Shown here piece after piece: positions 5,996 through 12,565 of a stretch of DNA of 12,567 bases. The notes under the pieces were generated by a model. It saw only the letters and a list, made by a program, of their open reading frames with translations. It made no database searches and was not told the origin of the DNA. Position 1 is the first letter of the stretch; each line of letters opens with the position of its first letter. This DNA comes from Methanoregula sp. (GTDB taxonomy: Archaea; Halobacteriota; Methanomicrobia; Methanomicrobiales; Methanospirillaceae): assembly GCF_002835825.1 (NCBI RefSeq), contig NZ_PIZH01000018.1, positions 1 to 12,567 of the forward strand, given 5' to 3'. The position numbers and the translations under genes were made by a program.

Positions 5996-6394
5996 ATGGT
6001 TGCACTCAACAGCGAGGTTACGGAGTCCCTTGAAGGGACAAAGATTGTCTTTTTTGCAACGGCGTCAAAGAACGGGATCCCCAACGCGGTGCCGGTGGGG
6101 GCATTCAAGCTCCTTGACGATGCAACGCTCCTCATCTCCGACCAGTTCTTCAACAAGACATTAGCGAACATGAAAGAGAACCCGAACGCGGCGGTCACCT
6201 GGTGGGGGGACAAGGGAGGATTCCAGGTGAAAGGGACCGTGACCATCCACACGGACGACAAGGTCTTTTCAGACGATGTTGCCTGGATGAAGGAGCTCCG
6301 ACCCCAGCTGAAACCCAAGTCCGCGGTTGTCCTGAAAGTGACCGGTGTCTTCAGCATCAAGCCCGGGGCTGATGCCGGCAAAAAGATCCTCTGA
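5996..6394 (+). CDS. FMN-binding split-barrel protein (pyridoxamine 5'-phosphate oxidase-like family)
   Basis: This encodes 132 residues. The order of strands and motifs fits a PPOX-class split barrel. These are a leading helix (LNSEVTESLEGTK), the strand IVFFATASKNGIPNAVPVG (18-35), LLISDQFFNKTLANMKENP (45-63) with the family's N/K-x-T-L-x-N-hydrophobic-x-x-N-P turn, then AAVTWW, GGFQVKGTVTIHTDD and a closing VVLKVTGVFSIKPG. Such proteins bind FMN or F420 at a dimer interface and act as reductases, oxidases or flavin-binding proteins; the substrate here cannot be read. I chose the ATG at 5996 because homologues begin about 20 residues before ATASKNG and AGGAT is well spaced. ATGs at 5990 and 5954 (adding a Cys-bearing MCHC start) are possible. 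The gene is closed by T8 directly after its stop, so it is probably not in an operon with marR. Confidence 0.85.
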   Translation: MVALNSEVTESLEGTKIVFFATASKNGIPNAVPVGAFKLLDDATLLISDQFFNKTLANMKENPNAAVTWWGDKGGFQVKGTVTIHTDDKVFSDDVAWMKELRPQLKPKSAVVLKVTGVFSIKPGADAGKKIL

Positions 6395-6402
6395 TTTTTT
6401 TT
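6395..6402 (+). terminator. Oligo-T terminator after the FMN-binding gene
   Basis: T8 begins immediately after the TGA stop. The following TATATCC could also act as a weak promoter element. Confidence 0.45.
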
Positions 6403-6449
6403 ATATCCCTCCGCCGGGCATGGTTGAGATCCTGTCCCGGATCACCATC

Positions 6450-6459
6450 TTTATTATTA
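6450..6459 (+). promoter_or_regulatory. TATA box of the marR gene
   Basis: TTTATTATTA is centred about 34 bases upstream of the ATG at 6489, giving a leader of about 8 bases. It overlaps the left half of the TTAG-N11-CTAA site, as expected for a repressor-controlled promoter. Confidence 0.5.
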
Positions 6460-6475
6460 GGCACACCCTAACTAA
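6457..6475. promoter_or_regulatory. Putative MarR operator, marR promoter
   Basis: TTAGGCACACCCTAACTAA contains the inverted half-sites TTAG and CTAA separated by 11 bases. It also has an internal TTAGG-CACAC-CCTAA inverted repeat. The same TTAG-N11-CTAA spacing occurs in the lon promoter at 6930-6948. Its location between TATA box and start codon suggests autorepression. Confidence 0.55.
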
Positions 6476-6488
6476 TTTCGATCGGAGC

Positions 6489-6908
6489 ATGGACGAGACA
6501 GAGGAGCAGCTGTTCGAAGCATTAGGCGGGCTGCTGAAGATCAAGAACGAATGTTCCTGCTCTGTCTTCTCCGAATGCGGCCTCTCCGATATGACCGTAA
6601 AGCAGATCGCGTACCTGAAAGTGATCAATGAACAGGGCGAGGTCACGTTCAGCAGGCTCGCCGAGCTCACCGGGACGTCAAAGCCCACGGTGACCGAGAT
6701 GATCAACCGCTGCGTCCGGATGGACTGCGTGTACCGCGAGCCGTGTCCCGATGACCGCCGGATCCAGTATATCCGGCTCACGGACAAGGGCCGGATGATC
6801 GCCAGGGCCGAACAGGCGGCCCTTCTTCGGGTTGCTGAACGGATGCTGGATGCGCTCGATGACCAGGAACGGGATCTGCTTGTCAGGATCCTGCGGAAAG
6901 TCCGGTAA
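6489..6908 (+). CDS. MarR-family winged-helix transcriptional regulator with six cysteines
   Basis: This encodes 139 residues with a complete MarR fold. It has an N-terminal dimerisation helix, MTVKQIAYLKVI (35-46), the helix-turn-helix SRLAELTGTSKPTVTEMINR (55-74), and the wing with PDDRRIQYIRLTDKG (87-101). A long C-terminal helix (102-123) follows, then a closing dimer helix. It should bind DNA as a dimer. Cysteines at 22, 24, 30, 75, 80 and 86 are unusually many: three precede the DNA-binding domain in ECSCSVFSEC, and three surround the end of the recognition helix and the wing. That suggests redox or metal control. A 5'-extended frame exists, but the ATG at 6489 is favoured by the TATA box and operator directly upstream. 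It sits 55 bases before lon on the same strand, and both promoters share TTAG-N11-CTAA, so autoregulation plus control of lon is the inference. Confidence 0.92.
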   Translation: MDETEEQLFEALGGLLKIKNECSCSVFSECGLSDMTVKQIAYLKVINEQGEVTFSRLAELTGTSKPTVTEMINRCVRMDCVYREPCPDDRRIQYIRLTDKGRMIARAEQAALLRVAERMLDALDDQERDLLVRILRKVR

Positions 6909-6915
6909 TTTTTTT
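6909..6915 (+). terminator. Oligo-T tract after marR
   Basis: T7 follows directly on the TAA of marR and could end the marR transcript before lon. The AATTTTTTT could instead be part of the lon promoter. Confidence 0.35.
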
Positions 6916-6929
6916 CGCCGGAAGAAAAG

Positions 6930-6948
6930 TTAGGTAAATTCGAACTAA
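6930..6948. promoter_or_regulatory. Putative MarR operator, lon promoter
   Basis: TTAGGTAAATTCGAACTAA has the same TTAG-N11-CTAA architecture as the marR site. It is also identical at the following G and at the AA before CTAA. It lies 15 bases upstream of the lon start and overlaps the expected core promoter, so binding there would block transcription. Confidence 0.55.
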
Positions 6949-6963
6949 ATGATTGAGGAAACA

Positions 6964-9348
6964 ATGCAAACGACAACAACAGATGCACCTGAAGAGACGC
7001 TGGTGATACCGCTCTTCGAGCTGGTCGTCTACCCCCAGACACAGACAAAATTCGGGGTGGACAGGACAACCGGAGACTTACTCCTGAAAGCAGAAGGAGC
7101 AACCGGTGCCGCCCATGCGGTGGCACTCACCGTCAGGAGCGGTGTCAGGGCATCCGAACTGACTGCCGGGTCCCTGTATAAGACCGGAAACCTGCTGGAG
7201 GTGGTGCACGTAGAGCCATCCGACGATGGCTATATCATCTGCGCAGAGGTCGTGGAGAGGGTGACCGCTCTTGCGATAACAGAACGGGAGGGGCGGTTTT
7301 ATACCACCTACCGGTCCCTGCCGGATGAACAGGACATCGAGAAAGAGTTGCAGGAGCGGATCCTCACCGACATCAAGCTCACCATCCACGAGACGAGCAG
7401 CCGGTTCTCGGGATCCGAGCAGTTCACGCGGCCGATCGACAGCATGGACTCGATCGACCAGGTACTGGGCTTCGTCATGCCCTTCCTCCCGGTCAGTGTT
7501 GAGGAGAAGCAGGCGCTTCTCGAGATCTCGTCAGTCCGCCAGCGGTACATCACGTTCCTCGAACTCCTGATCCGGACACGGGACACGATCGCGATCCGGA
7601 TGGAGATGGCAAAGAAGGTCTCCGACCGGGTCGGCAAATCCAACCGCGAGGCCATGCTCCGCGAGCAGATGCGGGTGATCCGTGAGGAGCTGGGCGAAGA
7701 GGACGGCCCGGCTGCAGACAGCGGGTACCGCGAGCGCATCGTGCAGTCGAAGATGCCGGAGGACGTACAAAAGAAGGCACTTTCAGAGGTCAGAAAACTT
7801 GAGACGGGCGGGCCGCAGAACCATGAGAGTTCCGTGATCCGGAACTGGCTCGATCTGTTGCTCGACCTTCCCTGGACTACAGAGGAGAAGAAGAGCATTG
7901 ACATCAAAGAGGCACGGAAGGTCCTGGAGAGCCACCACAACGGCCTGGAGAAGGTGAAGGAGCGGATCATCCAGCACCTCGCAGTCATGAAACTCAAGAA
8001 AGAGAAGCAGGGGTCCATCCTCCTCTTCTCCGGACCGCCCGGTACCGGCAAGACGAGCCTTGGGAAGAGCATTGCCGAGGCGCTGGGCCGGAAGTACGTC
8101 CGGATCAGCCTTGGCGGCGTGCGGGATGAGGCCGAGATCCGGGGCCACCGCCGTACCTATGTCGGGGCGCTGCCGGGCAGGATCATCCAGGGCATCCGGA
8201 AGGCCGGGACACGGAACCCGGTCTTTGTCCTGGACGAGATCGACAAGCTGGCCTCATCCTATGCGGGCGACCCGGCCAGTGCACTCCTCGAAGTCCTTGA
8301 CCCGGAGCAGAACAGCACCTTCTCGGACCACTACCTCGAGGTCCCCTACGACCTCTCGGATGTGCTCTTCATCGCAACGGCCAACACCCTGGCAACCATC
8401 CCGGCACCGCTCCTCGACCGGATGGAACTGATCCCCATCTCGGGATACACCAAGAACGAGAAGTTCGCGATTGCAAAGGACCATCTTATCCCGGCAGTGC
8501 TTGCCGAGCACGGCCTCGATGCCGATACCCTCCGGTTCGATGACGACGCCCTGAAAATGATCATCGACAAGTATACCCGGGAGGCCGGTGTCCGCTGGCT
8601 CCGGAAGCAGCTGGCGAAAGCAGCACGCTATGTGTCGGAAAAGATCGTTGAAGGGGTGACAGAGAAGCCCTTTGTGATAACGGTGGAGAACCTGGGGGAG
8701 GTCCTGGGAAAGGAGCTGATCCGCCAGGAGGTAATCCGGAAAGAACCGGTCCCGGGCGTTGTCACGGGGCTTGCCTGGACTCCGGTCGGGGGCGAGATCC
8801 TCTTTATCGAGGAGACGTTCATGCCGGGCACCGGAAAGCTCACGCTCACCGGCCAGCTGGGGGACGTAATGAAGGAGTCGGCGACCATCTCGCTCTCCCT
8901 GATCCGGTCCCGGCTTGCCGGGCAGCAGACAGGATTCGACTTCATGACAAGCGACATCCACATCCACGTGCCCTCCGGTGCAACGCCCAAGGACGGCCCG
9001 TCAGCGGGAGTCACGCTCTTTACCGCGCTCGCGTCGCTCATCACCGGAAAGACGGCTGATCCAGAACTTGCCATGACCGGGGAGATCACGCTTTCCGGGG
9101 CAGTCCTTCCGGTGGGCGGGATCAAGGAGAAGGTGCTCGCAGCCCACCGTGCGGGGATAAAAAAAGTGATCCTCCCGCGGGAGAACCTCCGCGACCTGGA
9201 GGACGTGCCGGAAGACGTGCGGGCGGATCTCGCGTTCGTGCCGGTGGACTCGGTCGAGGACGTGCTCCATGAAGCGCTCGGCATCACCCTCTCTCGTTCC
9301 CTGGGCCGGCATCCCGCAAACAGCGCAGTCCCGGTCCAGAATACCTGA
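6964..9348 (+). CDS. lon: ATP-dependent Lon protease, bacterial LonA type
   Basis: This encodes 794 residues, about the length of bacterial LonA, with all three parts. An N-terminal substrate-binding LON domain starts at LVIPLFELVVYP. A helical region leads to the AAA+ module with Walker A GPPGTGKT (357-364), pore segment YVRISLGGVRDEAEIRGH, Walker B VFVLDEID (420-427) and a sensor ATANTL. The S16 protease domain has the Ser in KDGPSAG (S680) and Lys in GGIKEK (K723), the same 43-residue spacing as E. coli S679/K722. It degrades misfolded and regulatory proteins in the cytoplasm using ATP. Most archaea use the membrane-anchored LonB, which has two transmembrane segments within the AAA+ module; none is present here. 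ATG 6964 is chosen because GAGG (6955-6958) is five bases upstream; ATG 6949 is the alternative and would overlap the operator. Confidence 0.97.
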   Translation: MQTTTTDAPEETLVIPLFELVVYPQTQTKFGVDRTTGDLLLKAEGATGAAHAVALTVRSGVRASELTAGSLYKTGNLLEVVHVEPSDDGYIICAEVVERVTALAITEREGRFYTTYRSLPDEQDIEKELQERILTDIKLTIHETSSRFSGSEQFTRPIDSMDSIDQVLGFVMPFLPVSVEEKQALLEISSVRQRYITFLELLIRTRDTIAIRMEMAKKVSDRVGKSNREAMLREQMRVIREELGEEDGPAADSGYRERIVQSKMPEDVQKKALSEVRKLETGGPQNHESSVIRNWLDLLLDLPWTTEEKKSIDIKEARKVLESHHNGLEKVKERIIQHLAVMKLKKEKQGSILLFSGPPGTGKTSLGKSIAEALGRKYVRISLGGVRDEAEIRGHRRTYVGALPGRIIQGIRKAGTRNPVFVLDEIDKLASSYAGDPASALLEVLDPEQNSTFSDHYLEVPYDLSDVLFIATANTLATIPAPLLDRMELIPISGYTKNEKFAIAKDHLIPAVLAEHGLDADTLRFDDDALKMIIDKYTREAGVRWLRKQLAKAARYVSEKIVEGVTEKPFVITVENLGEVLGKELIRQEVIRKEPVPGVVTGLAWTPVGGEILFIEETFMPGTGKLTLTGQLGDVMKESATISLSLIRSRLAGQQTGFDFMTSDIHIHVPSGATPKDGPSAGVTLFTALASLITGKTADPELAMTGEITLSGAVLPVGGIKEKVLAAHRAGIKKVILPRENLRDLEDVPEDVRADLAFVPVDSVEDVLHEALGITLSRSLGRHPANSAVPVQNT

Positions 9349-9362
9349 ACGTACCCTTACCC

Positions 9363-9427
9363 TTTTTCTCTTGAGAGCGCGTGGGCACTCTCACAAGAGA
9401 CCTCCGTTCTCCTGTTTTTTAAAAAAC
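9363..9427. terminator. Bidirectional terminator between lon and DUF2769 copy 2
   Basis: T5 (9363-9367) is followed by a stem-loop with arms CTCTTG/CAAGAG (9368-9373 and 9394-9399) and AGAG/CTCT. Then comes a perfect 14-bp palindrome GTTTTTTAAAAAAC (9414-9427), which gives T6 on both strands. It suits the two converging genes. Confidence 0.6.
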
Positions 9428-9448
9428 GGCCCCCCGTACCAGGGCCGG

Positions 9449-9694
9449 TTACTGCTGCTGGCAGAAGTGCCCGATGACCAGGCTGTGCCGGGCGAAGAGC
9501 TCGCAGGCAGGACAGAAGCATCCTGCTTCTTTCCTGTGGGGTGCGCCCGATGTCCCGCGGGAACAGAAGAGCGCGACGGGTTGGTACTTGTCCAGCAAGT
9601 TCTGTCGGTAACTTGGGCAGGCGCCGCAGTACTTCATGCAGATCTGTTCATTCAGAGGGGAGTCCTCCACCTTTGTTGTGTCAGGTTTCATCAT
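9449..9694 (-). CDS. Cys-rich DUF2769-type protein, copy 2
   Basis: This encodes 81 residues with eight cysteines at 19, 23, 26, 44, 59, 61, 64 and 78, the same positions as in copy 1. Shared blocks are KYC/NYC-x2-CP, LDKYQP (34-39), LFC-x-RG (42-47), GCFC-x-ACE (58-65) and G-x-FC near the end. By eye about 35 of 81 positions are identical with no gap. The frame is open further upstream to 9751, but the ATG at 9694 is chosen because it gives exactly the length and register of copy 1. It also has a TATA-like GATAAGAG (minus CTCTTATC) about 27 bases upstream. The cysteines probably bind zinc or an iron-sulphur cluster; the function of the family is unknown. It is monocistronic and converges on lon. 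Confidence 0.88.
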   Translation of the reverse strand: MMKPDTTKVEDSPLNEQICMKYCGACPSYRQNLLDKYQPVALFCSRGTSGAPHRKEAGCFCPACELFARHSLVIGHFCQQQ

Positions 9695-9717
9695 AATGGA
9701 TGGATAGTGCGATCCGG

Positions 9718-9725
9718 GATAAGAG
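9718..9725 (-). promoter_or_regulatory. TATA box of DUF2769 copy 2
   Basis: The minus strand reads CTCTTATC, centred about 27 bases upstream of the ATG at 9694. It supports a leaderless start there rather than at the further-upstream ATG. Confidence 0.45.
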
Positions 9726-9770
9726 GTTTCTCCCACCGGGTCCAGGAACATGAGGCCCCCCTCCGCCCCA

Positions 9771-11183
9771 TCATGCCGGCTTCTTTGCCCGCATCAGCGA
9801 GGCACCGATCCCAAGAACAGAGAGTGCGGTAAAGAGGTAAAAGGCATACCGGAGGCTCGTGAGGAACTGCGAATAGAACTCCGGTGTGATCTCCACGCGC
9901 CCGAGAACGAGCGCAAAGAGCATCATCGCAATCCCCATGGAGAGCATCTGTCCGATGACCCGCATGGTGCCGTTCATGCCGGACGCAACGCCATACTGCC
10001 GTTTTTCGACAGCGCTCATGATGGCGTTGATGTTCGGGGACGAGAAGAGGCCGAGGCCTGCGCCGAAGATAATGAGGCAGATGACAATATACCAGAGGGG
10101 CGTTGATTCGGACAGGAAACTGAGCAGGAAGAGCCCGATGGCACCGAGCCCCATCCCGGACGATGCAACGATCTGCGGATCGATGCGATCGGAAAGCCTG
10201 CCGGCCACGGGAGAGACCAGCGCCATCGCTGCCGGCTGGATGATCAAAACAAGCCCGGCTAATTCCGGGGAGAAGCCCTTGGTGTACTGGAGATCGAGAC
10301 TTAAGAGAAAGGTCACGGCATAGGTTGCGCTGTAATTGATCAGTGCGGCGAGGTTCGAGAAGATGAAGACCCGGTTTGTGGAAAAAAGGTGCATGTCAAG
10401 GACCGGAGACGGCGTCCGCGTCTCGTACCAGACAAAGACTGCCCCGAGGACCAGGCCGGCGGGGATGAGGACAAAACCCGCCGTGCCCGGCACTTCCGAG
10501 AACCCGTACATCAGGGCAATGAGGGAGAGCGCATACAGTACCGACCCGGTGAGGTCAAAGGACTCCCCCGCGCACTCCGCCCATTCGCCGTCAAGTTTCG
10601 TTACAATAAGGAGACAGGCGATGATCCCAAGGGGGATGTTGACAAAAAAGATGCTCCGCCAGCCGAAGTAATCGGTGAGGAGTCCGCCGAGCAGGGGCCC
10701 GGCCATGAGTCCGACAAAAACTGCCGTGACATAGATCCCCAGCGCCTTCCCGCGTTCATGCGGGGGAAAGACCGAGGTGAGGATGGCGATGCTGGTACCA
10801 TAGATGAGGGCGCCACCGAACCCCTGGAGTGTCCGTGCCAGGATGAGCAGGGCCGTGGTCGGGACCATCGTTACGAGAAGCGAGGCAATGGTAAATACCG
10901 CGATGCCGTACAAAAAGACCCGCTTCCTGCCATAGATGTCTGCAATCCTCCCGAACGGGACAAGGAAGATGGCTGCAGCGAGGAGATACGCGGTCGAGAT
11001 CCATGAGAGCGAGACCGCGTCCATGTGGAACTCGTCACTGATGGACGGGAGCGCGATGTTGACTGCCGAGCCGTCAAAGGGCGTGATGAAACCGGCCAGC
11101 AGCGCGATGAAGAGCACAGTATAGCGCAGGGAGCGGGAAGGCGTGATTCCCTTGGACTGGACCGGTAACGGCAAGAGGATCAC
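9771..11183 (-). CDS. MFS multidrug efflux transporter, DHA2 (EmrB/QacA) type
   Basis: This encodes 470 residues, very hydrophobic, with about 14 predicted helices as in the DHA2 family. Diagnostic pieces are FDGSAVNIALPSI in helix 1 (D37), motif A GRIADIYGRKRVF (78-90) between helices 2 and 3, and ARTLQGFGGA in helix 4. Motif C of antiporters spans about 158-186 (GLMAGPLLGG through WRSIFFVNIPLG). The protein should export drugs or other amphipathic compounds in exchange for protons; the substrate cannot be predicted. The start codon is GTG at 11183, which overlaps the TGA of the zinc-finger-like gene in a GTGA junction. GGGAG lies just upstream, so translation is probably coupled. It is the second gene of a two-gene unit. 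Confidence 0.93.
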   Translation of the reverse strand: MILLPLPVQSKGITPSRSLRYTVLFIALLAGFITPFDGSAVNIALPSISDEFHMDAVSLSWISTAYLLAAAIFLVPFGRIADIYGRKRVFLYGIAVFTIASLLVTMVPTTALLILARTLQGFGGALIYGTSIAILTSVFPPHERGKALGIYVTAVFVGLMAGPLLGGLLTDYFGWRSIFFVNIPLGIIACLLIVTKLDGEWAECAGESFDLTGSVLYALSLIALMYGFSEVPGTAGFVLIPAGLVLGAVFVWYETRTPSPVLDMHLFSTNRVFIFSNLAALINYSATYAVTFLLSLDLQYTKGFSPELAGLVLIIQPAAMALVSPVAGRLSDRIDPQIVASSGMGLGAIGLFLLSFLSESTPLWYIVICLIIFGAGLGLFSSPNINAIMSAVEKRQYGVASGMNGTMRVIGQMLSMGIAMMLFALVLGRVEITPEFYSQFLTSLRYAFYLFTALSVLGIGASLMRAKKPA

Positions 11184-11383
11184 CCGCTCCCGGGATCCGT
11201 CGCTTCCCTTGAGGGAGAAAACCGCTCAAGGTAACATTCTCCCGAGGAAAGGCTCGTACCGGGGGCAAGTTCAAGAAGGAGAGATGAGGCATGGTCATGG
11301 CAGACATACGCAGTGCAACACCCAAAGGACTCAACGCCAATCGCGTCCTTCCCGCATCGTGCACACTTCTTTTCTTCGGCCAT
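11180..11383 (-). CDS. Small zinc-finger-like protein preceding the MFS transporter
   Basis: This encodes 67 residues. KCARCGKDA (C7, C10) is followed by the segment FGCCTAYVCHDHA, giving a CxxC...CC...C-x2-H array typical of treble-clef or RING/AN1-like zinc fingers. One more Cys follows in GECYLERF. It resembles in layout the short archaeal DUF2180-type proteins, but I cannot assign it. The ATG at 11383 is chosen over the upstream frame start at 11437 because GGAG lies seven bases before it and the finger begins at once. Its TGA overlaps the GTG start of the transporter gene by four bases. A role as regulator or partner of the transporter is suggested only by this coupling; the fold alone could bind DNA, RNA or protein. 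Confidence 0.75.
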   Translation of the reverse strand: MAEEKKCARCGKDAIGVESFGCCTAYVCHDHASSLLLELAPGTSLSSGECYLERFSPSREATDPGSG

Positions 11384-11500
11384 GGCTATACTCCGGTTTT
11401 GCATGTCAGATACATGAGTCTTTGTGGTCTTTTGCATGGCCAGCCCATGGATTATGGTAGGAAACGGGAGACTGCGAAAATAACCGCACTCATCGCCACG

Positions 11501-11507
11501 TATATTT
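11501..11507 (+). promoter_or_regulatory. TATA box of the serpin gene
   Basis: TATATTT is centred 27 bases upstream of the ATG at 11531. It predicts a leaderless transcript and argues against the longer frame beginning at 11291. Confidence 0.55.
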
Positions 11508-11530
11508 CCCCAACAGATAAAACCGGAAGT

Positions 11531-12565
11531 ATGAAAAAAGAATTCCTCTCCGCAGGGATCCGCATATCCCTCATCATTGCAACTCTCCTCGTGGCAGGCT
11601 GTACCGGCCCTGCCGGTTACCCGGTCTCATCCCCGGGGGAGACCTCCATCGTCACCCCTTCGCCATCACCCGGCGCTACCGGGACGCCGGGTGATGCCGG
11701 GTCGGTTGCCAAAGCAAACAACCTGTTTGCCTTTGACCTCTACCCGGCCCTTGCCGTGCTACCGGATACTGCCAACAGGAACCTCTTTTATTCCCCGTTC
11801 TCCCTGTCAACCGCCCTTGCGATAACCGGTGAAGGGGCAAACGGGAAGACCGCAGATGAGATCTTTTCCGTTCTCCACCTCCCAAAGGACCCCGTTACCC
11901 GTCGCACCGGGTTTGCCGGTCTGAACGCAAGACTCAACAATGCCAGTGCCGACTACACACTCCGGACCGCAAATGCGCTCTGGGCAGAGAAGACCTATGC
12001 GTTCCTCCCGTCCTTTACCGGGACTGCCCGCCAGTACTATTCCGCTGAAACCACGAACCTGGACTTTTCAAGGGCTCCGGAGGAATCACGGTCAACCATC
12101 AACAACTGGGTTGAGGAAAAGACCGAGAAGAAGATCCGCGACCTCCTTCCACAGGGAAGCATCACTCCCCTGACCCGCCTCGTTATAACGAACGCGATCT
12201 ACTTTAAGGGAACCTGGGCCCGGCAGTTCGATGCGAATCTCACAGGAGATGCGGATTTCACCACCTCTTCAGGACAGGTCATAAAAGTCAGGATGATGCA
12301 GGACAGGGGAGAAGACGCGAAATACTGGTATGCTGAAACCGCCGATCTCCAGTACATCGAACTCCCGTATTTCCAGAAAACAGGAAAATCGCTGTCCATG
12401 GCCGTCCTGCTGCCGAAAGGAAATGACCTCAGCCCTGCAGAAGCTGCCCTTTCTGAGAGCAACCTTTCAGCACTCAAACAGAGCGCACAGCACCGGACGG
12501 AAGAGGTGTACATCCCGAAATTCCGCGTCGAGACCGGGAATACGCTGGCCCTTATCCAAATCTGA
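11531..12565 (+). CDS. Serpin-family protease inhibitor, predicted lipoprotein; frame broken or truncated at C-terminus
   Basis: This encodes 344 residues up to a TGA two bases before the window end. A signal peptide with lipobox LLVAGC (C24) predicts lipid anchoring on the outer face of the membrane. A Pro/Ser/Thr-rich linker (about 25-55) leads into the serpin fold. Visible family landmarks are NLFYSPFSLSTALAITGEGA and GKTADEIFSVLHL, then NNWVEEKTEKKIRDLLP, RLVITNAIYFKGTWARQF and VYIPKFRVET. Serpins trap serine or cysteine proteases through a reactive-centre loop near the C-terminus, and that loop is absent here. In frame the end reads NTLALIQI-stop; one extra C near 12558 would continue as LALIPNLK, the expected helix before a 'MGM'-type turn. 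So the gene is a frameshifted pseudogene or carries a one-base sequence error. The promoter and signal peptide are intact. Confidence 0.85.
   Translation: MKKEFLSAGIRISLIIATLLVAGCTGPAGYPVSSPGETSIVTPSPSPGATGTPGDAGSVAKANNLFAFDLYPALAVLPDTANRNLFYSPFSLSTALAITGEGANGKTADEIFSVLHLPKDPVTRRTGFAGLNARLNNASADYTLRTANALWAEKTYAFLPSFTGTARQYYSAETTNLDFSRAPEESRSTINNWVEEKTEKKIRDLLPQGSITPLTRLVITNAIYFKGTWARQFDANLTGDADFTTSSGQVIKVRMMQDRGEDAKYWYAETADLQYIELPYFQKTGKSLSMAVLLPKGNDLSPAEAALSESNLSALKQSAQHRTEEVYIPKFRVETGNTLALIQI

Noticed and set aside
6457..6475. Reading the marR upstream site as a DtxR/IdeR iron box
   Set aside because: The outer TTAGG and CTAA match, but most inner positions differ from the DtxR consensus. 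The adjacent regulator gene encodes a MarR protein, not a DtxR protein.
7308..9312. Several minus-strand frames under lon (up to 254 codons)
   Set aside because: Ser/Arg-rich shadow translations opposite a complete Lon protein.
10389..11006. 205-codon + strand frame under the MFS gene
   Set aside because: Highly charged antisense shadow of a 14-helix transporter.
11291..11530. Upstream extension of the serpin frame
   Set aside because: The added residues precede the signal peptide and overlap the divergent zinc-finger gene. The TATA box at 11501-11507 supports the start at 11531.
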